A stretch of 64,000 nt of DNA, taken from contig NC_047498.1 in assembly GCF_002079055.1 (NCBI RefSeq), forward strand, positions 124,001 through 188,000, written 5' to 3'. This document shows, piece after piece, positions 9,500-19,449 of the stretch (positions are counted from its first letter, which is position 1; the number at the start of each line of letters is the position of its first letter). The notes under the pieces were generated by a model. The model was not told the DNA's origin and did not search any database. It saw only the letters and a list, made by a program, of their open reading frames with translations. Made by a program: the position numbers and the translations under genes. This DNA comes from Saccharomyces paradoxus (lineage: Eukaryota; Ascomycota; Saccharomycetes; Saccharomycetales; Saccharomycetaceae).

Positions 9500-12106
9500 T
9501 TAAGGCAAGTGGTTGTTCTCCAAGTGACAATCGCCAAATAAATTCATTGAATACATGTTAAGATCGAATTCCAGATGATACGACTTCTCCAAAAAAGATT
9601 GTTCTTCTTCAGAAATTCCTAGTTTGTCCCTTGGGAGCCAAATTTTATCCGAATGTCTAAAAACTGAAAAAATATCATCAAAGTTATAACTCTCTTGACA
9701 GAATTGGTCCTTTGTTTCCTGTGTTAAGCTCGACAAGTACCGCAAGGTTGGTATGCGTTGAGGCTTCGATCTTATTTGCCTGGAGATTTTAGAGTGCGTA
9801 ATTACTGTTAGTGCAAAGACAACAAGCATTATAGTTGACAATGTGTATTGATCAAAAAGAGTAAACAACCCCAGTAAACAAAATTCCATGAAATAAATAC
9901 CCGCGTATAATTGCATAAGAGCCTGTATGTACAATTTACCGAACGTTTCAGAATAATTCTCTTTATTATATTGGTATTCGAACAGGTAGCTGAAGGAAAA
10001 GAAAACCATCGAAAATGAAACGCAGCATAATAATAATATGATAGGAGCAACAACACTATATATGATACCAATACAGCCCAATACCGAGAATATAGGATAA
10101 ATAGACCCTAGTTGGAAAAATAAAGATGTCCTTAATCTTTTAAATTGGGCGTGTGGACTACTCTTTTTCCATTTGTAATAGAACAATTCAAAGAGAAGTT
10201 CCTTTATTCTTAATAAGTTACCACCTGCATAAGCCATTCCCCTAATCAAAACGAAGGAACAGAAAAAGTTTGCACATTTGGGTAAGTCGTTAGCTAAGAG
10301 AGCAGGGATACTGACAGGATTGTTGAGGAGTCTTTCAATAATTATGGAAAATCCTGAAGATATTGTAACCACTAGAAAAAGGTGAATGAAGACAAAGACG
10401 AAATACCAATTCTGGACATCAGCTTCTATTTGTGCTCCAGTTTTCAAGCCTCGAAGATAACTCAGCCAACGGAAAAAGTAGGGTACGATTTCTATTATTA
10501 TTATCAAAGTTACTATTGGAATTAAATTCTTTGCTACTTCTCTTATAAATGGAGATTGAAAATGAATTATTTTTGTAAACGGAATTAGTGAGGAAATATT
10601 TGGTATTTGTGATATTAACCCAAGAAACGCAACAGGCAAAATCCAGCCTATAATCACAAAAATTCGTAATATATTTGCCGAGAAATATTTAGCGCTTTTC
10701 CAAAAGGTCGATGAATCGAGGATATTCCCCCAAATTATATCATTAACATTAGGCCCTATTATCACTTTTAAATTTTGGCTTGGTAGTCTATATGAAAGTA
10801 GCTCACCTATAATGTTTGATAATAATGTTGATTTGAAACTAATGAACACCTTATCCATATAAATCTTTGCGACGGGCGATTTATCGGCGGGCGATGACAG
10901 GTTGATTTCTGGAGTTGTTTTCAAGGATTTTATTTGGAATTTGATGAGTTTTTCCTTGCATATTTTTTTATCAAGGATTCCATATTTCCTTTCTAATACG
11001 GTTTCTTTATTTAAACTCGGTCTAGGGTAATATAACGGGAATGCGTTTGACCTTTTCCAATGCAGACCAATTTTTGTCCAATAATATGAAATACGAAATT
11101 GAGATAAATATACCAGCTTCTTATATTGAAATAACAAATGGTTTTTCAGCTTTGAAAAGAAAAATTTTTTGTAATTTGTTATCAAGTGCTTGTGTATTGA
11201 AATTCTTTTAAAGTATTTCTCTAAGATGATCTCAAAAATAATTTGTTCTTTTGATTTTTGTAATTTATTTAATTTTATTTCTAAATTGTGGACTTTCTTC
11301 AAGTTTTTTGGAATAAAGTGTATCGAACCCAGGCAACCAGGATGTAGTTGTTGAAAGAAAGCTTCCAGAGAAATATTTTGGGTAATCAATTTACCTGACA
11401 GTCCTTCCAAATATAGAATGTTCTGGTATTTACTTTTCGTCAAAACGGAATACCCTAGTCGATTAACGAACCTTAACTCCGAAGAAAGGATGACGTGAAA
11501 CCAGAGTACAACAAAGATACTCAAAAACAAGTGACAAATTAGTGTATTCGAAGAATTTGGAGATAGATTTGACATGGTCCATTTATCAAGTTTGCTTGTT
11601 GTCCTGAAATTCTCCTCGTAGCGTTCATCTCCACTGTCTCTCAAAATATCCTTGGAAAAATAATGAATTGGAATCAATATTGGAATGTTGATAATTGATA
11701 AGACTGCAAAAAAGAATATTAAGAGCTTGAGAAATCGTAAAAATAAATAATTGTCTAGACCATACCTTTCGTTTCGTTCGAAGTTTTCCATAGGATTTAG
11801 CATTCTTCCTGGAAGTCGCTTGAGAAATGCTAATAATGACCAATGACTTTTTATTTTTTTCTTAGCAAAACAAACTTTAGAACCTGAGTGAATTTTTAGT
11901 ACCACATTGGCCTGATATATAGTCTTGAATCTTGATCTTAAAATAATAAAGAGTGATAACTGAAATAAAAAGTATAAAAAGGAAAACAATATACCGGATA
12001 TGAACCCTTTTAGTGAGATTCCAGCATGTCTTTGCGCAGATCCAAACCTTTCCTTGTCTTGAAATTTGTTCAATAAATTAAAGGTCAATTCTTTAGTAGC
12101 ATTCAT
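9500..12106 (-). CDS. SPO75: Spo75, meiosis-specific OSCA/TMEM63 (DUF221)-type membrane protein
   Basis: An 868-residue, strongly hydrophobic protein with about ten or eleven predicted membrane spans: one near the N-terminus (residues 28-55), two at about 125-150 and 190-210, and a dense block from about 460 to 790. A long cytosolic loop rich in Lys and aromatics separates the first spans from the rest. This is the layout of the Csc1/OSCA/TMEM63 family of osmosensitive channels and scramblases. In S. cerevisiae SPO75 is needed for sporulation and is induced in mid-meiosis. A candidate Ndt80 element lies upstream (12374-12382). Amino-acid composition (Ile, Phe, Lys) is biased, as is usual for this fast-evolving member. 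Confidence 0.95.
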   Translation of the reverse strand: MNATKELTFNLLNKFQDKERFGSAQRHAGISLKGFISGILFSFLYFLFQLSLFIILRSRFKTIYQANVVLKIHSGSKVCFAKKKIKSHWSLLAFLKRLPGRMLNPMENFERNERYGLDNYLFLRFLKLLIFFFAVLSIINIPILIPIHYFSKDILRDSGDERYEENFRTTSKLDKWTMSNLSPNSSNTLICHLFLSIFVVLWFHVILSSELRFVNRLGYSVLTKSKYQNILYLEGLSGKLITQNISLEAFFQQLHPGCLGSIHFIPKNLKKVHNLEIKLNKLQKSKEQIIFEIILEKYFKRISIHKHLITNYKKFFFSKLKNHLLFQYKKLVYLSQFRISYYWTKIGLHWKRSNAFPLYYPRPSLNKETVLERKYGILDKKICKEKLIKFQIKSLKTTPEINLSSPADKSPVAKIYMDKVFISFKSTLLSNIIGELLSYRLPSQNLKVIIGPNVNDIIWGNILDSSTFWKSAKYFSANILRIFVIIGWILPVAFLGLISQIPNISSLIPFTKIIHFQSPFIREVAKNLIPIVTLIIIIEIVPYFFRWLSYLRGLKTGAQIEADVQNWYFVFVFIHLFLVVTISSGFSIIIERLLNNPVSIPALLANDLPKCANFFCSFVLIRGMAYAGGNLLRIKELLFELFYYKWKKSSPHAQFKRLRTSLFFQLGSIYPIFSVLGCIGIIYSVVAPIILLLCCVSFSMVFFSFSYLFEYQYNKENYSETFGKLYIQALMQLYAGIYFMEFCLLGLFTLFDQYTLSTIMLVVFALTVITHSKISRQIRSKPQRIPTLRYLSSLTQETKDQFCQESYNFDDIFSVFRHSDKIWLPRDKLGISEEEQSFLEKSYHLEFDLNMYSMNLFGDCHLENNHLP

Positions 12107-12647
12107 CTTTTGGTCACTTCTTCTTCTTATTTTTGAAAAAGAGTTCCTGAAAGTATGTCTACTTTGAATATATTTTGCATAATTACTGATTTAATTTTTA
12201 AACAATATATAGTTTGTGTCATTTCAGGTTTTTTTGTATAATAACGTTTTTTCAATAGAAAAAAAATAAAAAAAAAAGTGAAAAAAGACAAATTTTTTCT
12301 AGGATTTTAAAAAACCATACTGAGTGAAGGGTGGCTAAAGCTGCGTTACAAAACAGGGAGGGTGGTTCACAATATCACAAAAATAATGATCTGTTACCAG
12401 CTGTATTGTGATTTTTATAACTGATAGAACTAGCGGAAGTGCTACATATGATGATAATGGGACTAACTATTCAGGAAAACAATAAGAAATTTTTTTTACA
12501 ACCCATCATCACTAATGCCTTTTTTAGTGTCTTTTTGATATTTACTGACGTATCTTTTCGCACCGCAATTCAAAAAAAAAGAAAAGTGACAAAACTGGCA
12601 TTGTTTACATACGAATCGCAGTCTCACAAGAAGAGAAGTACGGCAGG
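12107..12647. other. SPO75/ORC3 divergent promoter region
   Basis: A 541 bp AT-rich divergent spacer. It contains A-rich tracts at about 12260-12300 and one good middle sporulation element (listed separately). An ORF at 12439-12651 overlaps the ORC3 start as ATGA but reads like non-coding sequence. No MluI-type ACGCGT box was seen. Confidence 0.55.
12374..12382 (+). promoter_or_regulatory. Candidate middle sporulation element (Ndt80 site) for SPO75
   Basis: ATCACAAAA matches the MSE consensus DNCRCAAAW at every position. It lies about 270 bp upstream of the SPO75 start, in the usual range for middle meiotic genes. A second, imperfect CACAAA core is present on the minus strand near 12210. Function is inferred from the motif and the known meiotic expression of SPO75. 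Confidence 0.45.
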
Positions 12648-14498
12648 ATGAGTGACCTTAATCAATCCAAAAAGATGAATGTCACCGAGTTTGCTGACGC
12701 TCAAAGGAGCCACTACACAGTATACCCCAGTCTGCCCAAAAGTAACAAAAGTGACAAACACATTCCCTTTGTCAAACTACTATCAGGCAAAGAATCAGAA
12801 GTAAACGTGGAAAAACGATGGGAGTTGTATCACCAATTACATTCGCATTTCCATGTTCAAGTAGATCATATTATTGATAATATTGAAACAGATTTGAAAG
12901 CTGAGATTTCAGACCTTTTATATTGCGAAAATACTCAGAAAAGGCGATGCTTTAACACTATTTTTCTATTAGGTTCTGATAGTACGACGAAAATCGAACT
13001 CAAAGACGAATCCTCTCGCTACAACGCTTTGATTGAATTGACTCCAAAAGAATCTCCAAATGTGAGAATGATGCTTCGTAGGTCTATGTATAAGCTTTAT
13101 AGCGCAGCTGATGCTGAGCAACATCCCACTATCAAGTATGAAGACACTAATGATGAAGATGGCGATCTTGGCGAGCAAAACAATGATGTCTCGTACGATC
13201 TTTCCCTTGTGGAGAACTTCAAAAGGCTTTTTGGGAAGGACTTAGCGATGGTGTTTAATTTTAAAGATGTAGATTCTATTAACTTTAACACGTTGGACAA
13301 CTTCATAATTCTATTGAAAAGCGCCTTCAAGTATGACCATGTCAGGATAAGTTTAATATTCAATATCAATACAAATTTGTCAAATATCGAGAAAAATTTG
13401 AGACAATCAACGATACGACTTTTGAAGAGAAATTATCATAAACTGGACGTGTCAAGTAATAAAGGGTTTAAATACGGAAATCAAATCTTTCAAAGCTTTT
13501 TGGATACCGTTGATGGCAAATTAAATCTTTCGGATCGTTTTGTGGAATTCATTCTCAGCAAGATGGCAAATAATACTAATCACAACCTACAATTATTAAC
13601 AAAGATGCTGGATTATTCATTGATGTCATACTTTTTCCAGAATGCCTTTTCAGTATTTATTGATCCTGTAAATGTTGATTTTTTGAACGATGACTATTTA
13701 AAAATACTGAGCAGATGCCCTACCTTCATGTTCTTTGTAGAAGGTCTTATAAAGCAACGGGCTCCTGCTGACGAAATTCTTTCGTTACTGACCAATAGAA
13801 ATAGAGGTCTAGAAGAGTTCTTTGTCGAGTTTTTGGTAAGGGAGAACCCGATTAACGGGCATGCTAAGTTTGTTGCTCTGTTTCTCGAAGACGAGTTGCA
13901 TATAACCAATTTTAATTTAATAGAATTATATCACAATTTACTTATTGGCAAACTAGACTCCTATCTAGATCGTTGGCCAGCATGTAAAGAGCATAAGGAT
14001 CGACTTCATTTTGAACCCATTGATACAATTTTTCAAGAATTGTTTACTCTGGACAACAGAAGCGGATTACTTACCCAGTCAATTTTTCCCTCATACAAGT
14101 CAAATATCGAAGATAACCTACTAAGTTGGGAGCAGGTACTGCCTTCTCTTCATAAAGAAAATTATGACACTCTTCCTGGGGATTTGGATAAAATCATGGC
14201 CCCGGTACTGGGCCAACTATTCAAGCTTTATCGTGAGGCGAACATGACTATTAATATTTACGATTTCTACGTTGCATTCAGAGAAACTTTGCCAAAAGAA
14301 GAAATATTGAATTTCATAAAACAAGATCCTTCCAACACCAAACTCTTGGAGCTAGCAGAGGCTCCGGACGCATTTGGCAAAGTAGCACTAATTTTATTCA
14401 TGCAAGCAATCTTCGCCTTTGAAAATATGGGTCTCATTAAATTTCAAAGTGCCAAGAATTATGACCTAGTAGAAAAATGTGTCTGGAGAGGAATCTAG
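12648..14498 (+). CDS. ORC3: Orc3, origin recognition complex subunit 3
   Basis: A 616-residue protein identical in length to S. cerevisiae Orc3. Recognisable blocks include the N-terminal MSDLNQSKKMNVTEFADAQ and the Orc3 N-terminal AAA+-like region (about 30-300). An acidic low-complexity insert near 165-185 and a C-terminal helical/winged-helix part that ends LVEKCVWRGI follow. Orc3 is a structural subunit of the six-protein ORC that binds ARS consensus sequences and loads Mcm2-7. Orc3 lacks a working Walker motif, as is normal for this subunit. Confidence 0.97.
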   Translation: MSDLNQSKKMNVTEFADAQRSHYTVYPSLPKSNKSDKHIPFVKLLSGKESEVNVEKRWELYHQLHSHFHVQVDHIIDNIETDLKAEISDLLYCENTQKRRCFNTIFLLGSDSTTKIELKDESSRYNALIELTPKESPNVRMMLRRSMYKLYSAADAEQHPTIKYEDTNDEDGDLGEQNNDVSYDLSLVENFKRLFGKDLAMVFNFKDVDSINFNTLDNFIILLKSAFKYDHVRISLIFNINTNLSNIEKNLRQSTIRLLKRNYHKLDVSSNKGFKYGNQIFQSFLDTVDGKLNLSDRFVEFILSKMANNTNHNLQLLTKMLDYSLMSYFFQNAFSVFIDPVNVDFLNDDYLKILSRCPTFMFFVEGLIKQRAPADEILSLLTNRNRGLEEFFVEFLVRENPINGHAKFVALFLEDELHITNFNLIELYHNLLIGKLDSYLDRWPACKEHKDRLHFEPIDTIFQELFTLDNRSGLLTQSIFPSYKSNIEDNLLSWEQVLPSLHKENYDTLPGDLDKIMAPVLGQLFKLYREANMTINIYDFYVAFRETLPKEEILNFIKQDPSNTKLLELAEAPDAFGKVALILFMQAIFAFENMGLIKFQSAKNYDLVEKCVWRGI

Positions 14499-14743
14499 AT
14501 AAACAATACCATAAATATATATAACCATGAATCTTGTTTCTGTAATGTGCAGTTAACCTGCATCTCATTCTTCTGTGCTGAACTATTATTATTTTTCTAT
14601 GGAGGGTAACATTATGCTATAGGCAATATAAATAAATAGTGCCATGTGTTACACGAAGATTGGCAATGAGGTACTGAAAAAGGCAGCAATAAAAAATAAA
14701 GGTGGTCTAGTAATCGCAATCTGTTGCCTATATGTGCTAGGTT

Positions 14744-17584
14744 ATGGACAAATTCGGCGCAGCAAATAAGTCAACGGAGAACCTTCTGCGTGATAAATTC
14801 GTGCCCGAGACATCTCCGACTAATATTCCAACTGATGTACTCATTAAACAGGGGCTAGTAACGGATTCCACCGAATCACTAATTCATGGAGGCGCAGAAA
14901 GATATATTGTAAACGCCCTAAAGCCTATAGAATCAAACAAAACAGAAGACGCTTTTGAAGACCGGCCGTTCCATCTTCCTTCCCCACCGCTTGATTTGAC
15001 AAATCTAGAGTATGAAGAAGTTGCCGATCTTTCTAAAAGTGGTTCACAATATGACTTAAATAATACAACCTTTGAAGTAATCGAAGATTTATACTCCCAA
15101 ATTGAGGCTTTTTTGGTTCACTTTAAATTATCCAGAAGTTTTTTACTAATTTTCAAAAATTACGTCAGTATCCTTATTCAAGAAGGCATCAATCCGTTAC
15201 ACGATGAATATTTCAAAATATTGGAAGATGAACTGAAAGGAGTTTTCACTTTCAATTCTGTTATAGAAGAGGTCTTAGAAATATTTCTAATCCATCCTCG
15301 CAACAAATTCATTGCATTGTCTCTTGCGGAATATACTTACGCTAGGAACAAAATCAGAAGACATTTTAATCACTGGAGAACTGTATATGAGTTAAATGAA
15401 GGGGCAAACAGATTTGCAGATCAAGCAAAAATGAAGGTAAAGGAAGCACTCTTTTATATTTGGAGTGATAGAACATTAAAGTACTCACAGATGGCCAGTG
15501 ATGAAGCTGAAAGTTTCGGGAATACCTGGCTACTATTTCGTTCGTTTCAACAATGGATAACTTTAACACAAACTCTCAAAGAGCAGTCAAGATTAGCCGA
15601 TCAGGCTTTTTTGAATAAGATGTTTAGGAAAATTCTCAAGGCACAAGAAAATTGGAAACACTTAGAAACTGTCAACACCGACAATATAAGGCACATTTAT
15701 TTACGAACATGGCTTCATATATGGAAGTTAAAACATAGAGAAATAAATTATCTTGGGTTGAAAAGAAGGGTTTTCGGAGGAATAAAACAGAGATTTATAA
15801 ATTACGAATACAATAAGAGCATTTCAGACAAAGTGAGGTCATTATCTTTACAAAGGGTATATTTCAGCAAATGGAGGAAGGAGAGTGCTGAAAATAAAGA
15901 TAAGCTTGGGACACTTTATGGGCTGGGGGATAAGTTTATTAAACAAAAGTTTTTCCGCAAATTAAAGCGGTTGCTTCAGTATAGTCGACAAGAAGCAATT
16001 GTAAAGAGTAAACTAGATGAGACACTTTTGAGATGTGTTTTTGAGAAGATGTGGTTAAAACGATTCGAAGACCATCTGCATTTGTACTCAATTATCAGTC
16101 TAAAAGAGGCTAACCTCGTAAAGGGTGTATTTCATTCATGGAAAAAGCTTCTATATACTGACCTTAAAGCAAGCGATTATTCGAGGACAAATCTGCTCAA
16201 GTTTTCATTACGAAATTGGAAACTTAAGGTAAAGCTAAAAAATTTTGAACAGAAATACAAAACGAGTATTATAGCTAGCGCGTATCGTAGCTGGAGAAAA
16301 AGGATACAGTATGGGAAAATATCGAGTGACCACATTAAAATGGCATTTTATGCGAAACATTTCGATGTGTGGAAAAGGAAGATACTGCAAATGAAGTCTA
16401 TGGATGAAGAAGCATCCTCTTTTTACGAAAAGGATCTTGCAAGTGAATGCCTAACTATATGGAAGGAGCGCCTGATTAAGACCAAAGAATTGGAGGATAG
16501 ATACAATTTCTTAAGCAAGACACATGCAATTTTGACTGTAAAACGGACAGTAATGCATATTGATAATGTTCATTTGCTATATACCAAACTAGCACCCTCA
16601 ATGGATAAAATAAAGCTTTCTAGGACCTTTTTAAAGTGGCGGAAAGCTACTAGTTCCAGAGTCAGGCTTAAATTAAATGATATTCTACACGTTTATGAAC
16701 TGAGCAAAGGATACAAACTTCAAAGCGAATTGTTCAATGCATGGCGGAATAGATATTACTTCTACTCAGAAGAATATAATGTTAAAGCTAGTTCAAAGAA
16801 AAATATTCAGCTTAAAAAAATGGTGTTGAAGAAATTTCGTGGAAGACTTTCAGAAATAGTAAAATCAGAAGAATTAGCAGATGAAGTTCGCGAAGAATTT
16901 ATGTTAATTAAGACATTCTATATTTGGAAAACTCATCTAGATGAATTATTATACATGAACACATTACTGGAACAGTCGGAAGCCAATAAACAATTCCTAA
17001 TTACATCCAAATTCTTGAAAATGTGGAGTCTTCGATTTCTAAAAATCAAACGTAATGATGAGACAGTGCAGGTGTTCCGCCATCGCTGGGACAGGGCTAC
17101 TGTAAGGGGATTGCTATTATTGTGGAAAAATCGTTCAGATAGTTCGCCAAAGAGGAGGAAGGACTTTGACCTCAAACATGAATTGAAAACTCCCATAAGA
17201 TCAGACTCACAGAGCGTTTCAACTATACCAGGATCAGAAAGAATAAAGCAGCATAGAATGGAAGCGATGAAATCACATTATAGCAGAGCAAGAAGGGCAA
17301 TACCAAGTCCGGTGAAATCTTCTAGTGTTCTTGACTCTACAGCTAAAAAGCAGATCAAGCTTGAAAGTACAACAGACTTAAACGGATCCCCGACGCGAGC
17401 AAAACCTCTAAGGTATTCTCCTAGGCGTACTAATAAAAACATGCCATCTAAAGTTGACCATATTGATTTTGGCAGAATACCCGCTGTACCATTCAGCCTG
17501 AACGTCAATTCTCCTAAGGTCGATCAAGATATGGATTATATAAGAGAGCATGATAGATCCCCATTGAGTCGTAAACGTCAATAG
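14744..17584 (+). CDS. SFI1: Sfi1, centrin-binding protein of the spindle-pole-body half-bridge
   Basis: A 946-residue protein, the same length as in S. cerevisiae. From about residue 190 to 800 it is an array of about 20 helical repeats with the Sfi1 signature of spaced aromatic and Leu residues ending in W-K or W-R (for example FNHWRTVYE, FQQWITL, YLRTWLHIWKLK, FSKWRKES, FHSWKKLL, YRSWRKR). Each repeat binds one Cdc31 (centrin), producing a long filament. The C-terminus is Ser/Pro/Arg-rich with several S/T-P sites, consistent with Cdk1 control of SPB duplication. The N-terminal about 180 residues are non-repeat. Confidence 0.97.
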   Translation: MDKFGAANKSTENLLRDKFVPETSPTNIPTDVLIKQGLVTDSTESLIHGGAERYIVNALKPIESNKTEDAFEDRPFHLPSPPLDLTNLEYEEVADLSKSGSQYDLNNTTFEVIEDLYSQIEAFLVHFKLSRSFLLIFKNYVSILIQEGINPLHDEYFKILEDELKGVFTFNSVIEEVLEIFLIHPRNKFIALSLAEYTYARNKIRRHFNHWRTVYELNEGANRFADQAKMKVKEALFYIWSDRTLKYSQMASDEAESFGNTWLLFRSFQQWITLTQTLKEQSRLADQAFLNKMFRKILKAQENWKHLETVNTDNIRHIYLRTWLHIWKLKHREINYLGLKRRVFGGIKQRFINYEYNKSISDKVRSLSLQRVYFSKWRKESAENKDKLGTLYGLGDKFIKQKFFRKLKRLLQYSRQEAIVKSKLDETLLRCVFEKMWLKRFEDHLHLYSIISLKEANLVKGVFHSWKKLLYTDLKASDYSRTNLLKFSLRNWKLKVKLKNFEQKYKTSIIASAYRSWRKRIQYGKISSDHIKMAFYAKHFDVWKRKILQMKSMDEEASSFYEKDLASECLTIWKERLIKTKELEDRYNFLSKTHAILTVKRTVMHIDNVHLLYTKLAPSMDKIKLSRTFLKWRKATSSRVRLKLNDILHVYELSKGYKLQSELFNAWRNRYYFYSEEYNVKASSKKNIQLKKMVLKKFRGRLSEIVKSEELADEVREEFMLIKTFYIWKTHLDELLYMNTLLEQSEANKQFLITSKFLKMWSLRFLKIKRNDETVQVFRHRWDRATVRGLLLLWKNRSDSSPKRRKDFDLKHELKTPIRSDSQSVSTIPGSERIKQHRMEAMKSHYSRARRAIPSPVKSSSVLDSTAKKQIKLESTTDLNGSPTRAKPLRYSPRRTNKNMPSKVDHIDFGRIPAVPFSLNVNSPKVDQDMDYIREHDRSPLSRKRQ

Positions 17585-17591
17585 GTACAAA

Positions 17592-17622
<31 letters not shown>

Positions 17623-17660
17623 ATGTATGTGTATGTATGCACACATATGTATACGTAACT
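17585..17660. repeat. TA/GTAT microsatellite downstream of SFI1
   Basis: Directly after the SFI1 stop there is an (AT)n run of about ten units that grades into GTATAT/GTATGT units and CACACATATGTATACG. It is a simple-sequence tract in the 3' UTR and is likely to vary in length between strains. Confidence 0.7.
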
Positions 17661-17731
17661 TTTCTTGCTCAAGGTGTATAACAATGACTAATAATATTCG
17701 TCAAAACTATGAAATTATCATACTTTTCATG

Positions 17732-17738
17732 TTTCGCG
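17732..17738 (-). promoter_or_regulatory. Possible SBF (Swi4/Swi6) site upstream of RTT109
   Basis: TTTCGCG on the plus strand is CGCGAAA on the other strand, matching the CRCGAAA SCB consensus, about 115 bp upstream of the RTT109 start. Being a single 7-mer, it could easily be chance. Confidence 0.3.
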
Positions 17739-17850
17739 TTGCAAGCTATAATGGAAAATGGGCACCATAACGCATCGCTTAACAAACTGGAGTTTATACA
17801 GAATTGTACACAAGAGTCGAAAGGTCAATTCAACCGGTCTTTAATAAGAC

Positions 17851-19161
17851 ATGTCACTGAATGACTACCTAAGTTCCGTGCTACCTGTCAATGAACAATT
17901 TGAATATTTATCGTTACAATCTATTCCGTTAGAAACCCATGCTGTTGTAACCGCAAATAAAGATGACAAATGGATCCCAAAAAGCACGATTAAGACTCAA
18001 CACTTCTTTAGTCTATTTCATCAAGGAAAAGTTTTTTTTTCATTAGAAGTGTATGTGTACGTCACACTCTGGGATGAAGCGGATGCTGAACGGTTAATAT
18101 TTGTATCAAAGGCAGATACAAATGGTTATTGTGATACGAGAGTAAGTGTTAAAGATATAACAAGGATACTCCTAGAATTTATCTTATCAATTGACCCAAA
18201 TTATTATCTTCAAAGAGTAAAACCGGCAACGAGACCATATAAGAAGATATCCACTGAGCTGATCAACCCAGCCAGTACGCCTGCGGAAACTTTACGGATT
18301 CTAGCTAGAAGGCTTACACAGTCAGGCTGTACAAGTTTGAAAGAAACCATGTCATCAAGTTTTCAACAAGATTTTTATCTTTCATTCACTTGCTCTCGTG
18401 AGATTTTGACGAAAATTTGTTTATTTACTAGACCTGCATCCCAGTACCTCTTCCCAGATTCTTCAAAAAACAGTAAAAAGCATATACTAAATGGCGAAGA
18501 GCTACTGAAATGGTGGGGCTCTATTTTGGATAGGTTACTAATTGAGTGCTTTCAGAATGATACGCAAGCAAAGTTGAGAATTCCGGGCGAAGATCCCGTT
18601 AGAGTAAGGTCGTACCTAAGAGAGATGAAGTATCCGCTATGGCAAGTGGGTGACATATTTACCTCTAAAGAACATTCTCTTGCGGTATATAGTATTCCAT
18701 TGTTCCCAGACGACCCTAAGGCTAGGTTTATGCACCAATTGGCTGAGGAAGATCGCCTCCTCAAAGAAAGCTTATCATCTTTCTGGGTTGAATTGCAAGA
18801 GCGTCAAGAGTTCAAACTAAGTGTTACAGCATCAGTAATGGGTATATCGGGACACTCTTTAACGACTCCAATTTTATATCCATCTAGTGCGGATGTCATT
18901 GTGCCGAAGTCAAAGAAACAGTTTAGAGCAATCAAGAAGTACATTACTGGAGAGGAATACGATACTGAGGAAGGCGCAATAGAAGCTTTCCTCAATATTA
19001 GCGACTTTCTATTGCTCAGAATGGCAAGAAATCTTCAGTCTTTGACAGGGAAGAAGGAATATCGGGAGAGAAATCAGCGGGATCCCACAAGTAACATCAG
19101 CTCCATGGCTATAACCACGCTAAAACCCCGTAAAAAAGCTAAGGCTTTGCCTAAAACTTAG
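17851..19161 (+). CDS. RTT109: Rtt109, fungal H3K56/H3K9 histone acetyltransferase
   Basis: A 436-residue protein. It keeps the active-site landmarks known from Rtt109 structures: Asp89 (in KADTNG), Trp221/Trp222 (LLKWWGS), the Asp287-Asp288 pair and the autoacetylated Lys290 (FPDDPKARF). The C-terminus is a basic Lys/Arg tail (KPRKKAKALPK) used in Vps75 and histone interaction. Rtt109 works with Asf1 (H3K56ac) or Vps75 (H3K9ac) on newly made H3 during S phase, and supports genome stability and Ty1 restriction. The fold resembles p300 but the family is fungal. Confidence 0.98.
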   Translation: MSLNDYLSSVLPVNEQFEYLSLQSIPLETHAVVTANKDDKWIPKSTIKTQHFFSLFHQGKVFFSLEVYVYVTLWDEADAERLIFVSKADTNGYCDTRVSVKDITRILLEFILSIDPNYYLQRVKPATRPYKKISTELINPASTPAETLRILARRLTQSGCTSLKETMSSSFQQDFYLSFTCSREILTKICLFTRPASQYLFPDSSKNSKKHILNGEELLKWWGSILDRLLIECFQNDTQAKLRIPGEDPVRVRSYLREMKYPLWQVGDIFTSKEHSLAVYSIPLFPDDPKARFMHQLAEEDRLLKESLSSFWVELQERQEFKLSVTASVMGISGHSLTTPILYPSSADVIVPKSKKQFRAIKKYITGEEYDTEEGAIEAFLNISDFLLLRMARNLQSLTGKKEYRERNQRDPTSNISSMAITTLKPRKKAKALPKT

Positions 19162-19449
19162 AACAGGCAGAACTTTATTATTTAGTGCCCGTATATATCA
19201 TAGATCTTATAAAATGCATATTTGCCTTCATTGATAGTATCTTGGCTACCACCTTCCTATGTAATGATAGGTCCTCAACTTTTAGTACGCGGTGCACGCC
19301 TGTAAAGTCGGGCAAAACACAGTGTGGGAGCAATAAATAAGAGGGTAGGATGAAACTGTTTACCTTTGCTTTACTGTCCAGGTTGGCTAAAATTTGTTAG
19401 AGGGATACTATAGATAGTTACGAGCGAATATAGATACGACGGATAAAGA

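Noticed and set aside
12439-12651. 70-codon ORF overlapping the ORC3 start as ATGA
   Set aside because: Product is Phe/Ile/Lys-rich as expected from AT-rich promoter DNA, with no domain. A similar overlap at GAT3 shows the ATGA arrangement arises by chance.
15366-15569. Antisense ORFs within SFI1, ORC3, DNM1, SPO75 and other genes
   Set aside because: All lie wholly inside strongly supported genes on the opposite strand and show no independent features.
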